Assembly: GCA_963796705.1 (NCBI GenBank)
Contig: CAWCMK010000004.1
Coordinates: forward strand, 124,001-188,000
Direction of reading: 5' to 3'
DNA length: 64,000 nucleotides
Source of the DNA: VRUE01 sp963796705
GTDB taxonomy: Bacteria > Actinomycetota > Thermoleophilia > Solirubrobacterales > 70-9
Positions 24,237 through 33,014 of this stretch are shown one piece after another. A program made the position numbers and the translations under genes. How positions within the stretch are numbered: position 1 is the stretch's first letter; each line of letters starts with the position of its first letter. The notes beneath the pieces are model-generated. The model did no database searches, had not been told where the DNA came from, and saw nothing but the letters and a program-made list of their open reading frames with translations.

Positions 24237-25492
24237 CCCACAAGCTCCCCCAAGACGGCGAGATGGTCGCGTAGCAGCCGTGGCAGCAGGAACCGCTCGC
24301 GTACAGCCTCGGCCCCCGCGGCGCCCATCTCCCCGGCCCGCAGCGGATCCTCGAGCAACTCGACCGTCCGCGTCGCAAACTCCTCGACCGACTCCGCCAG
24401 ATAGCCGCCGACGCCGTCCTGCAACTGCTCCGGGATGCCCCCGGCCCGCCCGGCCACCATCGCCGTGCCCTTCCAGAGGGTCTCGGATACGACCAGCCCG
24501 AACCCCTCGCGGATGCTCTTCTGGATCGCCACGTCGGCGACCAGCTGGAAGGCGTTTACCTCGTGGGCGGCGACGCCCATCTGGTCGGTGAACAGGAAGC
24601 AGGATGGCTCGCCCGCGGTCTCGCTCTCGATCTGCTCGTAGATCCGCCACCCCTCGGGGTCATCGGTCGCCATCGAGCCGACCAGGGCCAGCTGCAGGTC
24701 GGGGAAGGTCTCGCGAACGCGCCGCCATACCTCGACCACCCCTAGAGGGTCCTTCCAGGGATCGAAGCGGGAGACCTGCAGCAGCAGCGGGCGGGCCAGG
24801 TCGACACCCAGCGCGGCCACCGTCTGACGCGCCAGATAGTCGGGCAGGCGCTGGTTCTTGGAGCCAATCGGGTCGATCGCGGGCAGCAGGGTCGAGGTCG
24901 GCGTCGCCAGGTCCGGGGGTACGAACGACTCCAGCGTGAAGATCGCGCGGTCGTGGCGCTCGATGTAGGGGCGCAGGAACTCCCAGACCGGCCGGTGCGG
25001 AACGGAGGAGTCGATGTGGCAGCGCCAGACCCAGTGCTTGGCGAGCTCGGGGGCGAAGCTGCGAATCGCCGCAGGCTGCGGGTCGTGGACGACGATCGCG
25101 TCCCAGTGCCCGTCGATCGCCGCCGCGTTGACCTCGTTGTGGCTCAGGTACTCGGAGCGTTCGGTCTCGCTCAGCTCGACCTCCATCCCCTGCAGCCCGT
25201 TGTGGATCCGCTTGGTGACCTCAAAGAAGCGGGGGTCGCCGGCGATCACCCGCCACTCCGCCTCGATGCCGAGGTCGCGCTCCAGCGGGACGAGCGAGGC
25301 GAGTAGCTCGGCGACGCCGCCGCCGGTCGCGGTCGCGCTCAGCTCGAGCACTCGCAAACCGCGCAGCCCCTCGCCGATCCTCCGCACCTCGGAGACGAGC
25401 TCGTCGCCAACCAGTTCGCGGTAACTCTCCAGCGCCGCCCGCTTCAGGCTGACCCGGCGGGGGCTGGCACTCGAGCCATGCGCCGGGCTCAC
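24233..25492 (-). CDS. TreT-like trehalose synthase / GT4 glycosyltransferase
   Basis: The 419-residue cytoplasmic glycosyltransferase is of family GT4 and closest in layout to trehalose glycosyltransferring synthase, which joins NDP-glucose and glucose. Features are ELSATATGGGVAELLASLVP (nucleotide-sugar loop), WDAIVVHDPQPAAI, WVWRCHIDSSVPHRPVWEFL, the donor-site strand LLLQVSRFDPWKDPLGVVEV, and the EGFGLVVSETLWKGTAMVAG Glu-x7-Glu motif. The GTG at 25492 was chosen because it overlaps the phosphoketolase stop as GTGA; residues before SLKRAALESY are a short variable leader. A trehalose role fits a stress or carbon-overflow operon, but another acceptor is possible. Confidence 0.8.
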   Translation of the reverse strand: MSPAHGSSASPRRVSLKRAALESYRELVGDELVSEVRRIGEGLRGLRVLELSATATGGGVAELLASLVPLERDLGIEAEWRVIAGDPRFFEVTKRIHNGLQGMEVELSETERSEYLSHNEVNAAAIDGHWDAIVVHDPQPAAIRSFAPELAKHWVWRCHIDSSVPHRPVWEFLRPYIERHDRAIFTLESFVPPDLATPTSTLLPAIDPIGSKNQRLPDYLARQTVAALGVDLARPLLLQVSRFDPWKDPLGVVEVWRRVRETFPDLQLALVGSMATDDPEGWRIYEQIESETAGEPSCFLFTDQMGVAAHEVNAFQLVADVAIQKSIREGFGLVVSETLWKGTAMVAGRAGGIPEQLQDGVGGYLAESVEEFATRTVELLEDPLRAGEMGAAGAEAVRERFLLPRLLRDHLAVLGELVG

Positions 25493-27837
25493 CCCGGCCA
25501 CTTCCACTCGCGCACTTCCGGATGGTCCTCGCCGTGCTCTCGCGTGAAGGCGCGGCAGGCAAGCCGCCGGTCGGCCATCTCCTGCCGCAGCTCGGCTGCC
25601 CGAGCCCCCAGGCCCGGCACCTGGTCGATCGCGTCCATCACCAGGTGGAAGCGGTCGAGCCCGTTCAGCATCACCATGTCGAAGGGAGTCGTCGTCGTGC
25701 CCTCCTCCCGGTAGCCGCGCACGTGCATGTTGGCGTGGTTTGAGCGCTTGTAGGTGAGGCGGTGGATCAGCGCCGGGTAGCCGTGGAAGGCGAAGATCAC
25801 CGGCCGATCGAGGGTGAACTGCGAGTCGAACTCGCCGTCGGAGAGCCCGTGGGGGTGTTCGGCATCGGGCTCCAGCCGCATCAGGTCGACGACGTTGACG
25901 ACCCGGACTCTGAGGTCCGGCAGGTTCTCGCGTAGGAGCGCCGTCGCCGCGACCGTCTCCAGTGTCGGCACGTCGCCGCAGCAGGCCATCACCACGTCGG
26001 GCTCGCCCTCGCCGTCCTCGCTGGAGGCCCACTCCCAGATGCCGATCCCGCGGGTGCAGTGGGCGACCGCCTCCTCCATCGTCAGGTAGGTCAGCTCCGG
26101 CTGCTTGCCGGCGACGATCAGGTTGACGTAGTCGCGGCTGCGCAGGCAGTGGTCGGCGACCGAGAGCAGGCAGTTGGCGTCCGGCGGCAGGTAGACGCGG
26201 ACGATCTCAGCCTTCTTGTTGACGAGGTGGTCGATGAAGCCGGGATCCTGGTGGGAGAAGCCGTTGTGATCCTGGCGCCAGACGTGGGAGGTCAGCAGGT
26301 AGTTGAGCGAGGCGAGCGGCCGCCGCCAGGGGATCTGGCGGCTCACCTTCAACCACTTGGCATGTTGGTTGAACATCGAGTCAACGATGTGGATGAAGGC
26401 CTCATAGCAGCTGAACATGCCGTGGCGGCCGCTTAACAGATACCCCTCCAGCCAGCCTTGGCAGAGGTGCTCGGAGAGGACCTCCATCACGCGGCCGTCC
26501 GGTCCCAGATCTTCGTCGGTCTCCATCCGCTCGGCCTCCCACTCGCGGTGGGTCGCCTCAAAGACATAGGAGAGCCGGTTGGAAGCCGTCTCGTCGGGGC
26601 CGAGGAGGCGGAAGTTGTCGGGGTTGCGCTCGATCGTGTCGCGCAGGAAGGCGCCGAGCATCCGGGTCGACTCGGCTGAGTCGACGCCCGGTTTCGCCAC
26701 CTCAACCCGATAGGAGCGAAAGTCCGGCAGCAGCAGCTCGCGAAGCAGCAGGCCGCCGTTGGCGTGGGGGTTGGCGCTCATCGTCCGCTCGCCGCGCGGC
26801 GCCAGCTCCGCCACCTCGGCGACCAGCGCCCCGCGCTCGTCGAAGAGCTCCCACGGGCGGTAGCTGCGCATCCACTCTTCGAGCTGGCGCAGGTGCTCTG
26901 GGTTCTCGCGCACATGGGACAGCGGCACCTGGTGGGCGCGCCAGGTCCCCTCGACCGGCAGCCCATCGACCACCTTGGGACACGTCCAACCCTTCGGGGT
27001 GCGCAGCACGATCATCGGCCAGCGCGGCCGCCCTTTGGTGGCGCCGGAGCGGGCGGTGCGCTGGATCGCGGCGATCTCCTCCAGCGCCTCGTCGAGAGCC
27101 GCCGCCAGCCGACCGTGCACCGCGGCCGGCTCCTCGCCGTCCTGGCCGCCGCGGACGAACAGGGGCCGGTGCCCGTATCCCTCCAGCAGCGAGGCCAGCT
27201 CGGGCTCCGGGATGCGGGCGAGCAGAGTCGGGTTGGCGATCTTGTAGCCGTTGAGGTGGAGGATCGGCAGCACCGCGCCGTCGGTGCGTGGGCTCAGCAG
27301 CTTGTTGGAGTGCCAGCTTGCCGCCAGGGCTCCCGTCTCCGCCTCGCCGTCGCCGATTACGCAGGCGACCAGCAGGTCGGGGTTGTCGAAGGCGGCGCCG
27401 TAGGCATGCGCCAGCGAGTAGCCGAGCTCGCCGCCCTCGTTGATCGAGCCGGGCGTCTCCGGCGCGGCGTGACTGGGAATGCCGCCGGGAAACGAGAACT
27501 GGCGAAACAGCTGGCGCATCCCATCCTCATCGCGGCCGATGTGGGGGTAGACCTCGGTGTAGGTCCCCTCGAGGTAGGCGCTGGCGACGATCCCCGGGCC
27601 GCCGTGGCCGGGACCGGTGACGAAGATCGCGTTCAGGTCTCGTTCGCGGATCGCCCGGTTGAGGTGGGCGTAGACGAGGTTTAGGCCTGGAGTAGTGCCG
27701 AAGTGCCCCAGCAGTCGCGGCTTGATCTGCTCGGGGACCAACGGCTCTCGGAGCAGCGGGTTGTCGAGCAGATATATCTGCCCGACCGATAGGTAGTTGG
27801 CAGCGCGCCACCAAGCGTCGATCACGGCACGGCCCAT
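25489..27837 (-). CDS. xfp: phosphoketolase (Xfp)
   Basis: The 782-residue thiamine-diphosphate enzyme splits xylulose-5-P or fructose-6-P with phosphate into acetyl phosphate and a triose or tetrose phosphate. Signatures are AANYLSVGQIYLLDNPLL near the start, FVTGPGHGGPGIVASAYLEG, INEGGELGYSLAHAYGAAFD, the cofactor motif VIGDGEAETGALA, HLNGYKIANPT and WRQDHNGFSHQDPGFIDH. The C-terminal domain ends VREWKWPG. Relatives carry about 10-15 more residues at the N-terminus. Here a TAA stop lies directly before the ATG, so the start at 27837 is firm for this frame. It is the first gene of the xfp-treT-ackA-ATPase-permease operon. Confidence 0.95.
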   Translation of the reverse strand: MGRAVIDAWWRAANYLSVGQIYLLDNPLLREPLVPEQIKPRLLGHFGTTPGLNLVYAHLNRAIRERDLNAIFVTGPGHGGPGIVASAYLEGTYTEVYPHIGRDEDGMRQLFRQFSFPGGIPSHAAPETPGSINEGGELGYSLAHAYGAAFDNPDLLVACVIGDGEAETGALAASWHSNKLLSPRTDGAVLPILHLNGYKIANPTLLARIPEPELASLLEGYGHRPLFVRGGQDGEEPAAVHGRLAAALDEALEEIAAIQRTARSGATKGRPRWPMIVLRTPKGWTCPKVVDGLPVEGTWRAHQVPLSHVRENPEHLRQLEEWMRSYRPWELFDERGALVAEVAELAPRGERTMSANPHANGGLLLRELLLPDFRSYRVEVAKPGVDSAESTRMLGAFLRDTIERNPDNFRLLGPDETASNRLSYVFEATHREWEAERMETDEDLGPDGRVMEVLSEHLCQGWLEGYLLSGRHGMFSCYEAFIHIVDSMFNQHAKWLKVSRQIPWRRPLASLNYLLTSHVWRQDHNGFSHQDPGFIDHLVNKKAEIVRVYLPPDANCLLSVADHCLRSRDYVNLIVAGKQPELTYLTMEEAVAHCTRGIGIWEWASSEDGEGEPDVVMACCGDVPTLETVAATALLRENLPDLRVRVVNVVDLMRLEPDAEHPHGLSDGEFDSQFTLDRPVIFAFHGYPALIHRLTYKRSNHANMHVRGYREEGTTTTPFDMVMLNGLDRFHLVMDAIDQVPGLGARAAELRQEMADRRLACRAFTREHGEDHPEVREWKWPG

Positions 27838-28040
27838 TTAAGCGGAGACGCAGAGATCCCCCGCCACCATCGAGAGCTTGGCCTTCTGGGCGGCGAACTC
27901 CTGGTGACTTGGCGGCAGCTCTTCTCGTGCCTACAACAACACTCGGCTCGGGAAGGCCTTGCTCCAAAAATAGAACGTTCGACCAGGCGAGGTTCGAGAA
28001 TGTCACCGGTACTCGCTGTCCTGAGGGCCAGATGCGCTCG

Positions 28041-28165
28041 CGTAGCGAACCGTGCGCGGTCGAGAAAAACGTCGCGTCGATCGCCGGGCTGGTCGAGAAG
28101 ACGGCGCCCCGGTCGATGCACAGAGGCCGAAGGTGCCCACGGCCTTCTGGCCGGCTGTAGCGGTG
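28041..28165 (-). pseudogene. degraded APC permease fragment
   Basis: About 110 nt here align with the interior of the permease gene at roughly 19690-19805. Examples are GCGGTCGAGAA, GTCGCG.TGATCGCCG.GCT, GGTCGAGAAGAC.GCGCCC and CAGAGGCCGAAG. Frame breaks and gaps destroy coding. It lies in the same orientation just upstream of the first gene of the operon whose last gene is that permease. I found no other intact coding sequence in 27838-28268. Confidence 0.65.
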
Positions 28166-28268
28166 ACCCTTCCACGACGGGTGCTACGGCGACGACGCAG
28201 GACGGGGAGCCACTCGCCTATACGCACCGCGTGCGCTCTCGCGGGGCGGGACGGCGGGTCCTACCGGC

Positions 28269-29039
28269 TCAGGGCCTGCCGCTGGCCCCGAAAGTGAACG
28301 TCGCCGGCGGAGAGGGCTCTGAGCAGCTGAAGTCGGCATAGGCAGCCGCAGCCGCGGTGGTCGTGCAGGTCCAGTTGGGCGTCGCGAAGGTTTCGGATGT
28401 GGGTTCGCCTGCGAGCGCACCCGCCTCGATCGCCGCCCTCGCGATGGTGCAGCTCACACCAGATGCGGTGATGTCGTTCGCATACAGGCGGTGATTGGGG
28501 TTGTTCGTCGCAGGCAGCGTACCCAGTTCGATGTCCGCGCAAGGCAGGTTTTCTGGAGCCGGCGCTTCAGTTGGTTTGGAGGGCTTGGCTGTGCTCGCGT
28601 CGAACGCGATCTCGTGGTGGTGAACAACGGTGTGATGCCCTTGGATCGAGCCGCACGGAACAGTTGCGCGGACTGCTCCACTCGCGTGACCCTTAGAGGT
28701 GAAGCGTACGGTCACAAATGCGCTCGGTCCCCCACTGCCCCCTGGAAGCGAGTTGACCTTGAACTTGCCGCGTTCGATCTCCGCCGTCTTTCCAAACCGG
28801 ATCTGGAACGGCACGTTCAAGCAGGTGGCGACATACAAATACTTGAAACCAGTCACCCGCTTGCCGTCGGAGGAAACCCTAAAGCTTAGGTCCAGGGTGG
28901 CAGAAGTGTAGAGAGCCCCCTTCACGGGGCTGCCCGCCTGTGCCAGGCCAACGGGTCTAGCGACCATGATCGCCAGCGCGAGCGCTATCGCAACGGCTGA
29001 TCCTCGCCGGTAAGGATTCGAGCGGCTTGCAGCACGCAT
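28269..29039 (-). CDS. hypothetical secreted protein
   Basis: The family is not recognised. The 256-residue exported protein has a signal peptide (YRRGSAVAIALALAIMVARP, cleavage near GLAQA). The mature part begins as a beta-rich module (GALYTSATLDLSFRVSSDGK to FVTVRFTSKGHASGAVRATV), has a His-rich turn HHTVVHHHEIAFD, then a Pro-rich linker and a Cys-containing tail with NWTCTTTAAAAAYADFSCSE. This style of secreted beta protein recurs in the window (14107-16020 and 3470-4249). The stop is just before the permease remnant. No known catalytic motif. Confidence 0.6.
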   Translation of the reverse strand: MRAASRSNPYRRGSAVAIALALAIMVARPVGLAQAGSPVKGALYTSATLDLSFRVSSDGKRVTGFKYLYVATCLNVPFQIRFGKTAEIERGKFKVNSLPGGSGGPSAFVTVRFTSKGHASGAVRATVPCGSIQGHHTVVHHHEIAFDASTAKPSKPTEAPAPENLPCADIELGTLPATNNPNHRLYANDITASGVSCTIARAAIEAGALAGEPTSETFATPNWTCTTTAAAAAYADFSCSEPSPPATFTFGASGRP

Positions 29040-29162
29040 GGATTTCGCACAGTAACAGGCGCCGCGCCGATTCGAACGGCCGACCTCTCGCTATCTAGAC
29101 GAGCCTGCGGCTCGGCACGCGGCCCGACCGCTTCCCTGGCTTTAGCGCCGCAGCCAAGCGGC

Positions 29163-29510
29163 ATCTGGCTCGATGCCGACATCCGCAGCCACGATGTCGG
29201 GCGTCGTTACGCCCTCTGGCACGATCGCGCTCTGTTCCACTTCATGGTCGAGGCTGCCGATCGCAACCGCTACCTCGACGTGCTCGCAGAACCTTGAAAC
29301 CAGGCGGGCATCTCATCCTCGCAACCTTTGGTCCGCAAGGACCCAGCGAATGCAGCGGCCTCCCCGTCGATCACTACAGCGCGGCTGAGCTTCCAAAAAT
29401 CCTTGGCGAGGACTTCACACTCCTATCTTCGAGCATCGTTATCCACCACGCACCATCCGGCGCGAGCCAGCAGTTCCACTACGCGCACCGACGGCGGCGG
29501 GGGAGTGTCC
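29163..29510 (+). pseudogene. SAM-dependent methyltransferase remnant, frameshifted
   Basis: The first frame reads WLDADIRSHDVGRRYALWHD then RALFHFMVEAADRNRYLDVL. Near 29293-29297 it shifts to a second frame, LKPGGHLILATFGPQGPSEC SGLP, continuing DHYSAAELPKILGEDFTLLS and QQFHYAHRR. Together these match the C-terminal two thirds of a class I methyltransferase. The SAM-binding motif I at the N-terminus is missing. Both the truncation and the frame break indicate a dead gene. Confidence 0.65.
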
Positions 29511-29675
29511 CTCTTGGCGAGGGCCGGGCGCGGGACGGGGCCAGACCTAGCGGCAGATCAGCGCCTCCGTGCTGACCGCTAAATCGACGTGAAAGCGGGT
29601 CTCACCGCGAGCCCATCCAGCACCGTTCGGGCGCCGCTGAGCGGACTCCCCCTCCCCGTTATCCCGGAGCAGACG

Positions 29676-30647
29676 CTAGGAGTCCACGGCCCGCGGATGG
29701 GCGCGGAAGTAGACCTCCTTCAGCTGCTCGCCGGAGAGGTGCGTGTACATCTGCGTCGTTGAGATGTCGGCGTGGCCGAGCATCTCCTGGACGGCGCGCA
29801 GATCACAGCCCCCGGCCAGCAGGTGCGTGGCGAAGCTGTGACGCAGTGTGTGGGGGCTCATCCGTCCCCCCAAACCGGCGGCCCGGGCGTGGCGCTGGAC
29901 GATCTTGTAGAGGCCCTGGCGAGTCAGCGCCCCGCCGCGAAAGTTGACGAAGAGCTTTGACTCATGGCGCTCGCCGACCAGCGGCGCCCGACCGCCGCGC
30001 AGATAGGCGCTGATCGCGGCGATCGCCTTGCGCCCGAGCGGCACCAGGCGTTCCTTGGAGCCCTTCCCGCGGGCCCGCAGGAAGCCCTGGCGGGCATCGA
30101 TATCGCTCAGCTCGAGCCCGATCGTCTCCGAGGCGCGCAGCCCGCAGGCATACATCACCTCGAGCAGGGCGCGGTCGCGGAGAACCGTCGGCGCCTCACC
30201 GCGCGGTGCCGCGAGCAGCTTCTGCACCTCGGCGTAATTCAGGACCTGGGGGAGCTTCTTGGCGCGCCGCGGCGCGCTCAGCACCGCCGTCGGGTCCTCG
30301 GCGATCAGCTCATCGCGGCGCAGGTGCTTGTAGAAGGAGCGCAGGCAGGCGGCCTTGCGGTGAATCGTCGCTGCCGAGCATGCTGGGCGGCCGTTACCGG
30401 TCGCCAGATCGGCGAGGAAATCGGCGATCTCGGCGGGACGCACCCGCAGCGCATCGGCGTCGTGGGCGGCGAGGTATTCCCCGTACTGGAGTAGGTCGGT
30501 GCGGTAGGCGTTCAGCGTGTTGCGCGAGAGGCCGCGCTCGAGCTCCAGATAGGAGAGGAAGTCGAGCACCAGGCCCTCAAAGCGCGCCCCGGCGCCGGTG
30601 ATGGGCACCGGGGCGGGGGGCTGGGGCTCTCTGACGGCGATTGCCAT
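29676..30647 (-). CDS. xerD: tyrosine recombinase XerD
   Basis: The 323-residue site-specific recombinase normally resolves chromosome dimers at dif with its XerC-type partner. The N-terminal SAM-like core-binding domain contains YLELERGLSRNTLNAYRTDL. The catalytic domain shows the full set: Arg in YACGLRASETIGLELSDID, Lys in ARGKGSKERLVPLG, HTLRHSFATHLL, GHADISTTQMYTHLS with the nucleophile Tyr. The ATG at 30647 has AGGAG upstream; the frame is open to 30725. Position at the end of the tlyA-nadK-recN-pyrG run is the usual actinobacterial location of xerD, supporting a housekeeping role. Confidence 0.93.
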   Translation of the reverse strand: MAIAVREPQPPAPVPITGAGARFEGLVLDFLSYLELERGLSRNTLNAYRTDLLQYGEYLAAHDADALRVRPAEIADFLADLATGNGRPACSAATIHRKAACLRSFYKHLRRDELIAEDPTAVLSAPRRAKKLPQVLNYAEVQKLLAAPRGEAPTVLRDRALLEVMYACGLRASETIGLELSDIDARQGFLRARGKGSKERLVPLGRKAIAAISAYLRGGRAPLVGERHESKLFVNFRGGALTRQGLYKIVQRHARAAGLGGRMSPHTLRHSFATHLLAGGCDLRAVQEMLGHADISTTQMYTHLSGEQLKEVYFRAHPRAVDS

Positions 30648-30751
30648 GGCTGCTCCTTCTGGCGAGCGCCCGCCATCCCTTGCCGCGCAAGGCGACGCCC
30701 GCGCTCCGGGCATTCCTCTTGGCACGAACCCTGCAGCGCTCCGCGCCCGCC

Positions 30752-31819
30752 CTAGTCACGGGCGACGAGCGCCGCACCGGCGGCAAGCGGCGCCGCGAAG
30801 AAGAGCGGGTCCTCCTCGATCCCGCGCCCCATGGTCTGGGCCGGCAGCCCGCTGGCGGCGTAGGCACCGAGGTCGACCGCCATCTCCCGCAGGCGGTGGC
30901 GAGCTCCGCAGGCCTCCGCCAGGGGCGCGATCGCCCCCTCCTCCCCAGCCGGCACCGGCACCTCGACGGCCGCCAGCAAGAGCGCCAGCACGGTCAGGGT
31001 GTGATGGCTGACGCCACGGTGGCGCTCGCGTGGATCGGCCGCCGAGAGGCGCGGGGAGAGCAGCGTCGGGCACCCCAGCGCCAGCGCCGCGTGGGCGCTG
31101 TCAAGCGCGGCCAGCCCTCCGTGTCCAAGGCGCGACCCGGAGCCGATGATTCCCGGGCCGGGGCCGACCAGCACAGCATCCCAGCCGAGGCCCGGGACGG
31201 CGTCGATCGCGCCGGGCAGTGAGAGTGCCTCCAGCTCGCCGCCGTAGGCGGGCCCCGCCGACAGGTGAGCGGCCAGCAGGCCGCGCTCGCGGAGCTCGAC
31301 GACGTCGCGGCTCAGCGATCCCGGCAGCGCCCCGCCGGCGCTCTGGACGTAGCCGAGGCGCAGCCCCGGCCGCGCCCGGCTCGCCGCCCAGGCCGCCGGC
31401 GCCAGGTGTCCGTGCAAGGGCAGCACCAAGACCGGTATCGCTGCGGCTTCCTTGCCGCTGATCGGGCGCGAGGCCGAGATCGGGGGCTCGCAGGGCGCGA
31501 CGGGGTGCTGAAGCGAGGTGTAGTTGAGCTTCATCACGTGCGGCTCAGCCGCGGCGGCGCCCTCCCGGTCCCCCGCGGTGGGGGCCCGCCGAGGCTCGCC
31601 GCCGAGTCCCCGCGTCAGGTTCACGTGGACGACGTCAAAACCGCCCGAGCCGAGGCCCAGGTCGAGCGCGGCGACGTTGACGATCACCTGATCGCCCGCG
31701 CGCATCTCCCCGAGCAGGCCGCGATCCGCCCAGGCGGGGCGCCGCTCGCCATCGACCTCGAGCGCCAGCGGCTCCTCCTCGACGACCACGCCGCGGCGCA
31801 GCTTCAGGCGGCCGCTCAC
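30752..31819 (-). CDS. DUF3866 family protein
   Basis: The 355-residue protein of unknown function matches the actinobacterial DUF3866 family. Characteristic pieces are GDQVIVNVAALDLGLGSGGF DVVHVNL, HVMKLNYTSLQHPVAPCE, IPVLVLPLHGHLAPAAWA, LRLGYVQSAGGALPGSLSRD, and VLVGPGPGIIGSGSRLGHGG with VSHHTLTVL. The domain looks like an enzyme of nucleotide-binding type, but nothing catalytic has been assigned. The start overlaps the stop of the M20 peptidase gene by 4 nt (31816-31819), so they are co-translated. It takes the place where a NUDIX gene often sits between pyrG and xerD in other actinobacteria. Confidence 0.85.
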   Translation of the reverse strand: MSGRLKLRRGVVVEEEPLALEVDGERRPAWADRGLLGEMRAGDQVIVNVAALDLGLGSGGFDVVHVNLTRGLGGEPRRAPTAGDREGAAAAEPHVMKLNYTSLQHPVAPCEPPISASRPISGKEAAAIPVLVLPLHGHLAPAAWAASRARPGLRLGYVQSAGGALPGSLSRDVVELRERGLLAAHLSAGPAYGGELEALSLPGAIDAVPGLGWDAVLVGPGPGIIGSGSRLGHGGLAALDSAHAALALGCPTLLSPRLSAADPRERHRGVSHHTLTVLALLLAAVEVPVPAGEEGAIAPLAEACGARHRLREMAVDLGAYAASGLPAQTMGRGIEEDPLFFAAPLAAGAALVARD

Positions 31820-32955
31820 GCGTCCGCGGGCGCTGGCTCGGCCGCGGAGCCGACGATCGCCTCGCAGACCTCGAGCATCTTCTCAAGGCTGCGCGCCGGG
31901 ACGTTCTCCTGGGCGGTGTGGACCTCGGCCGTCCCGTTGGCGAGCAGGACGCAGTCATAGCCGTCCAGTCTCAGGGCGTTGGCGTCGCTGCCGCCCCCGA
32001 TCCTGACCCGCTTTGGCTTAAGCCCGGCGCCACGCAGGCCGGCCTCGGCCAGGGCCAGCGCCGCCGAGTCGTTTGGCAGCTCGTAGCCGCGGAACAGCTC
32101 TTCGACCCCCACGTCGACGTCGCAGCCGTGCTCGCTGGCGCCCCACGCACATGCCTCGGTCATCTGACCGGCCACCTCCGCCGCCCGGTCGGAGTCGAGG
32201 CTGCGTGCCTCGGCGACGATCCCACAATGGCCGGGGACGACGTTGCCCGAGGTGCCCCCCTCGATCAGACCGACGTTGGCCGTCGTCAGCTCATCGAGCC
32301 GCCCCAGGGCCATCCGGGAGATCGCCGCGGCGGCCGCGGCGATCGCGTTGCTGCCGTCCTCTGGGCGAATTCCGGCGTGCGCCTCGACGCCGGAGAAATC
32401 GGCGCGGATCTTCTGCTGGGTCGGGGTCGCGATGACGAGCTCGCCGAGCGCGCCGGCATGATCGAGGACGAAGCCGCAGCTCGAGCGCAGCGCGGCGCGG
32501 TCAAAGGCCTTGGCTCCGCGCAGGCCCTGCTCCTCGGCGACGGTCAGAAGCAGCTCGATCCCGACCGCGGGCGGCGCCTCGGCCTCCGCGTAGCGCGTCA
32601 CCAGCTCCATGAAGACCGCGACCGCCGCCTTGTTGTCGGCGCCGAGGATCGTCTCACCGCGACTGCGAAAGACGCCCTCCTGCTCGATCACCTCGATCAG
32701 CCCATCGTGGGGGACGGTGTCGATGTGGGCGCAGAACATCACCCACTCCTCGCCCCGTCCGGGCAGGCGCGCCAGGAGGTTGCCGGCGCCGGCCTCGGCG
32801 GGTCCCGCCGCCTGATCCTCGCTGACCTCGAGACCGAGCGCCCGCAGTTCGGCGGCCAGCGTGTCGGCGATCTCGCGCTCCTCGCCGGTCGGGCTGCGGA
32901 TCTCACAGAGCCGCACGAACCGCTCCGCCAACCTCTCGGCGCCCGACCGAGCCAT
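31816..32955 (-). CDS. M20-family metallopeptidase (PepT-like)
   Basis: The 379-residue zinc peptidase of the M20/M25/M40 clan removes N-terminal residues from small peptides or hydrolyses related amides. Metal and catalytic motifs are MFCAHIDTVPHDG (first His, catalytic Asp), ILGADNKAAVAVFMEL (bridging Asp), VAEEQGLRGAKAFD (catalytic Glu pair), GFVLDHAGALGELV, and GGSDANALRLDGYDCVLLAN near the end. A dimerisation domain lies between about 185 and 290. Cytoplasmic. It starts at ATG 32955, follows pyrG after 59 nt and overlaps the DUF3866 gene. The real substrate is not known. Confidence 0.9.
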   Translation of the reverse strand: MARSGAERLAERFVRLCEIRSPTGEEREIADTLAAELRALGLEVSEDQAAGPAEAGAGNLLARLPGRGEEWVMFCAHIDTVPHDGLIEVIEQEGVFRSRGETILGADNKAAVAVFMELVTRYAEAEAPPAVGIELLLTVAEEQGLRGAKAFDRAALRSSCGFVLDHAGALGELVIATPTQQKIRADFSGVEAHAGIRPEDGSNAIAAAAAAISRMALGRLDELTTANVGLIEGGTSGNVVPGHCGIVAEARSLDSDRAAEVAGQMTEACAWGASEHGCDVDVGVEELFRGYELPNDSAALALAEAGLRGAGLKPKRVRIGGGSDANALRLDGYDCVLLANGTAEVHTAQENVPARSLEKMLEVCEAIVGSAAEPAPADA

Positions 32956-33014
32956 CGCTACGCGGCCCCCTGGTTGCGATGCGTGCGAAGCACGCGCGGC
33001 ACCTGCGTCCTTGC

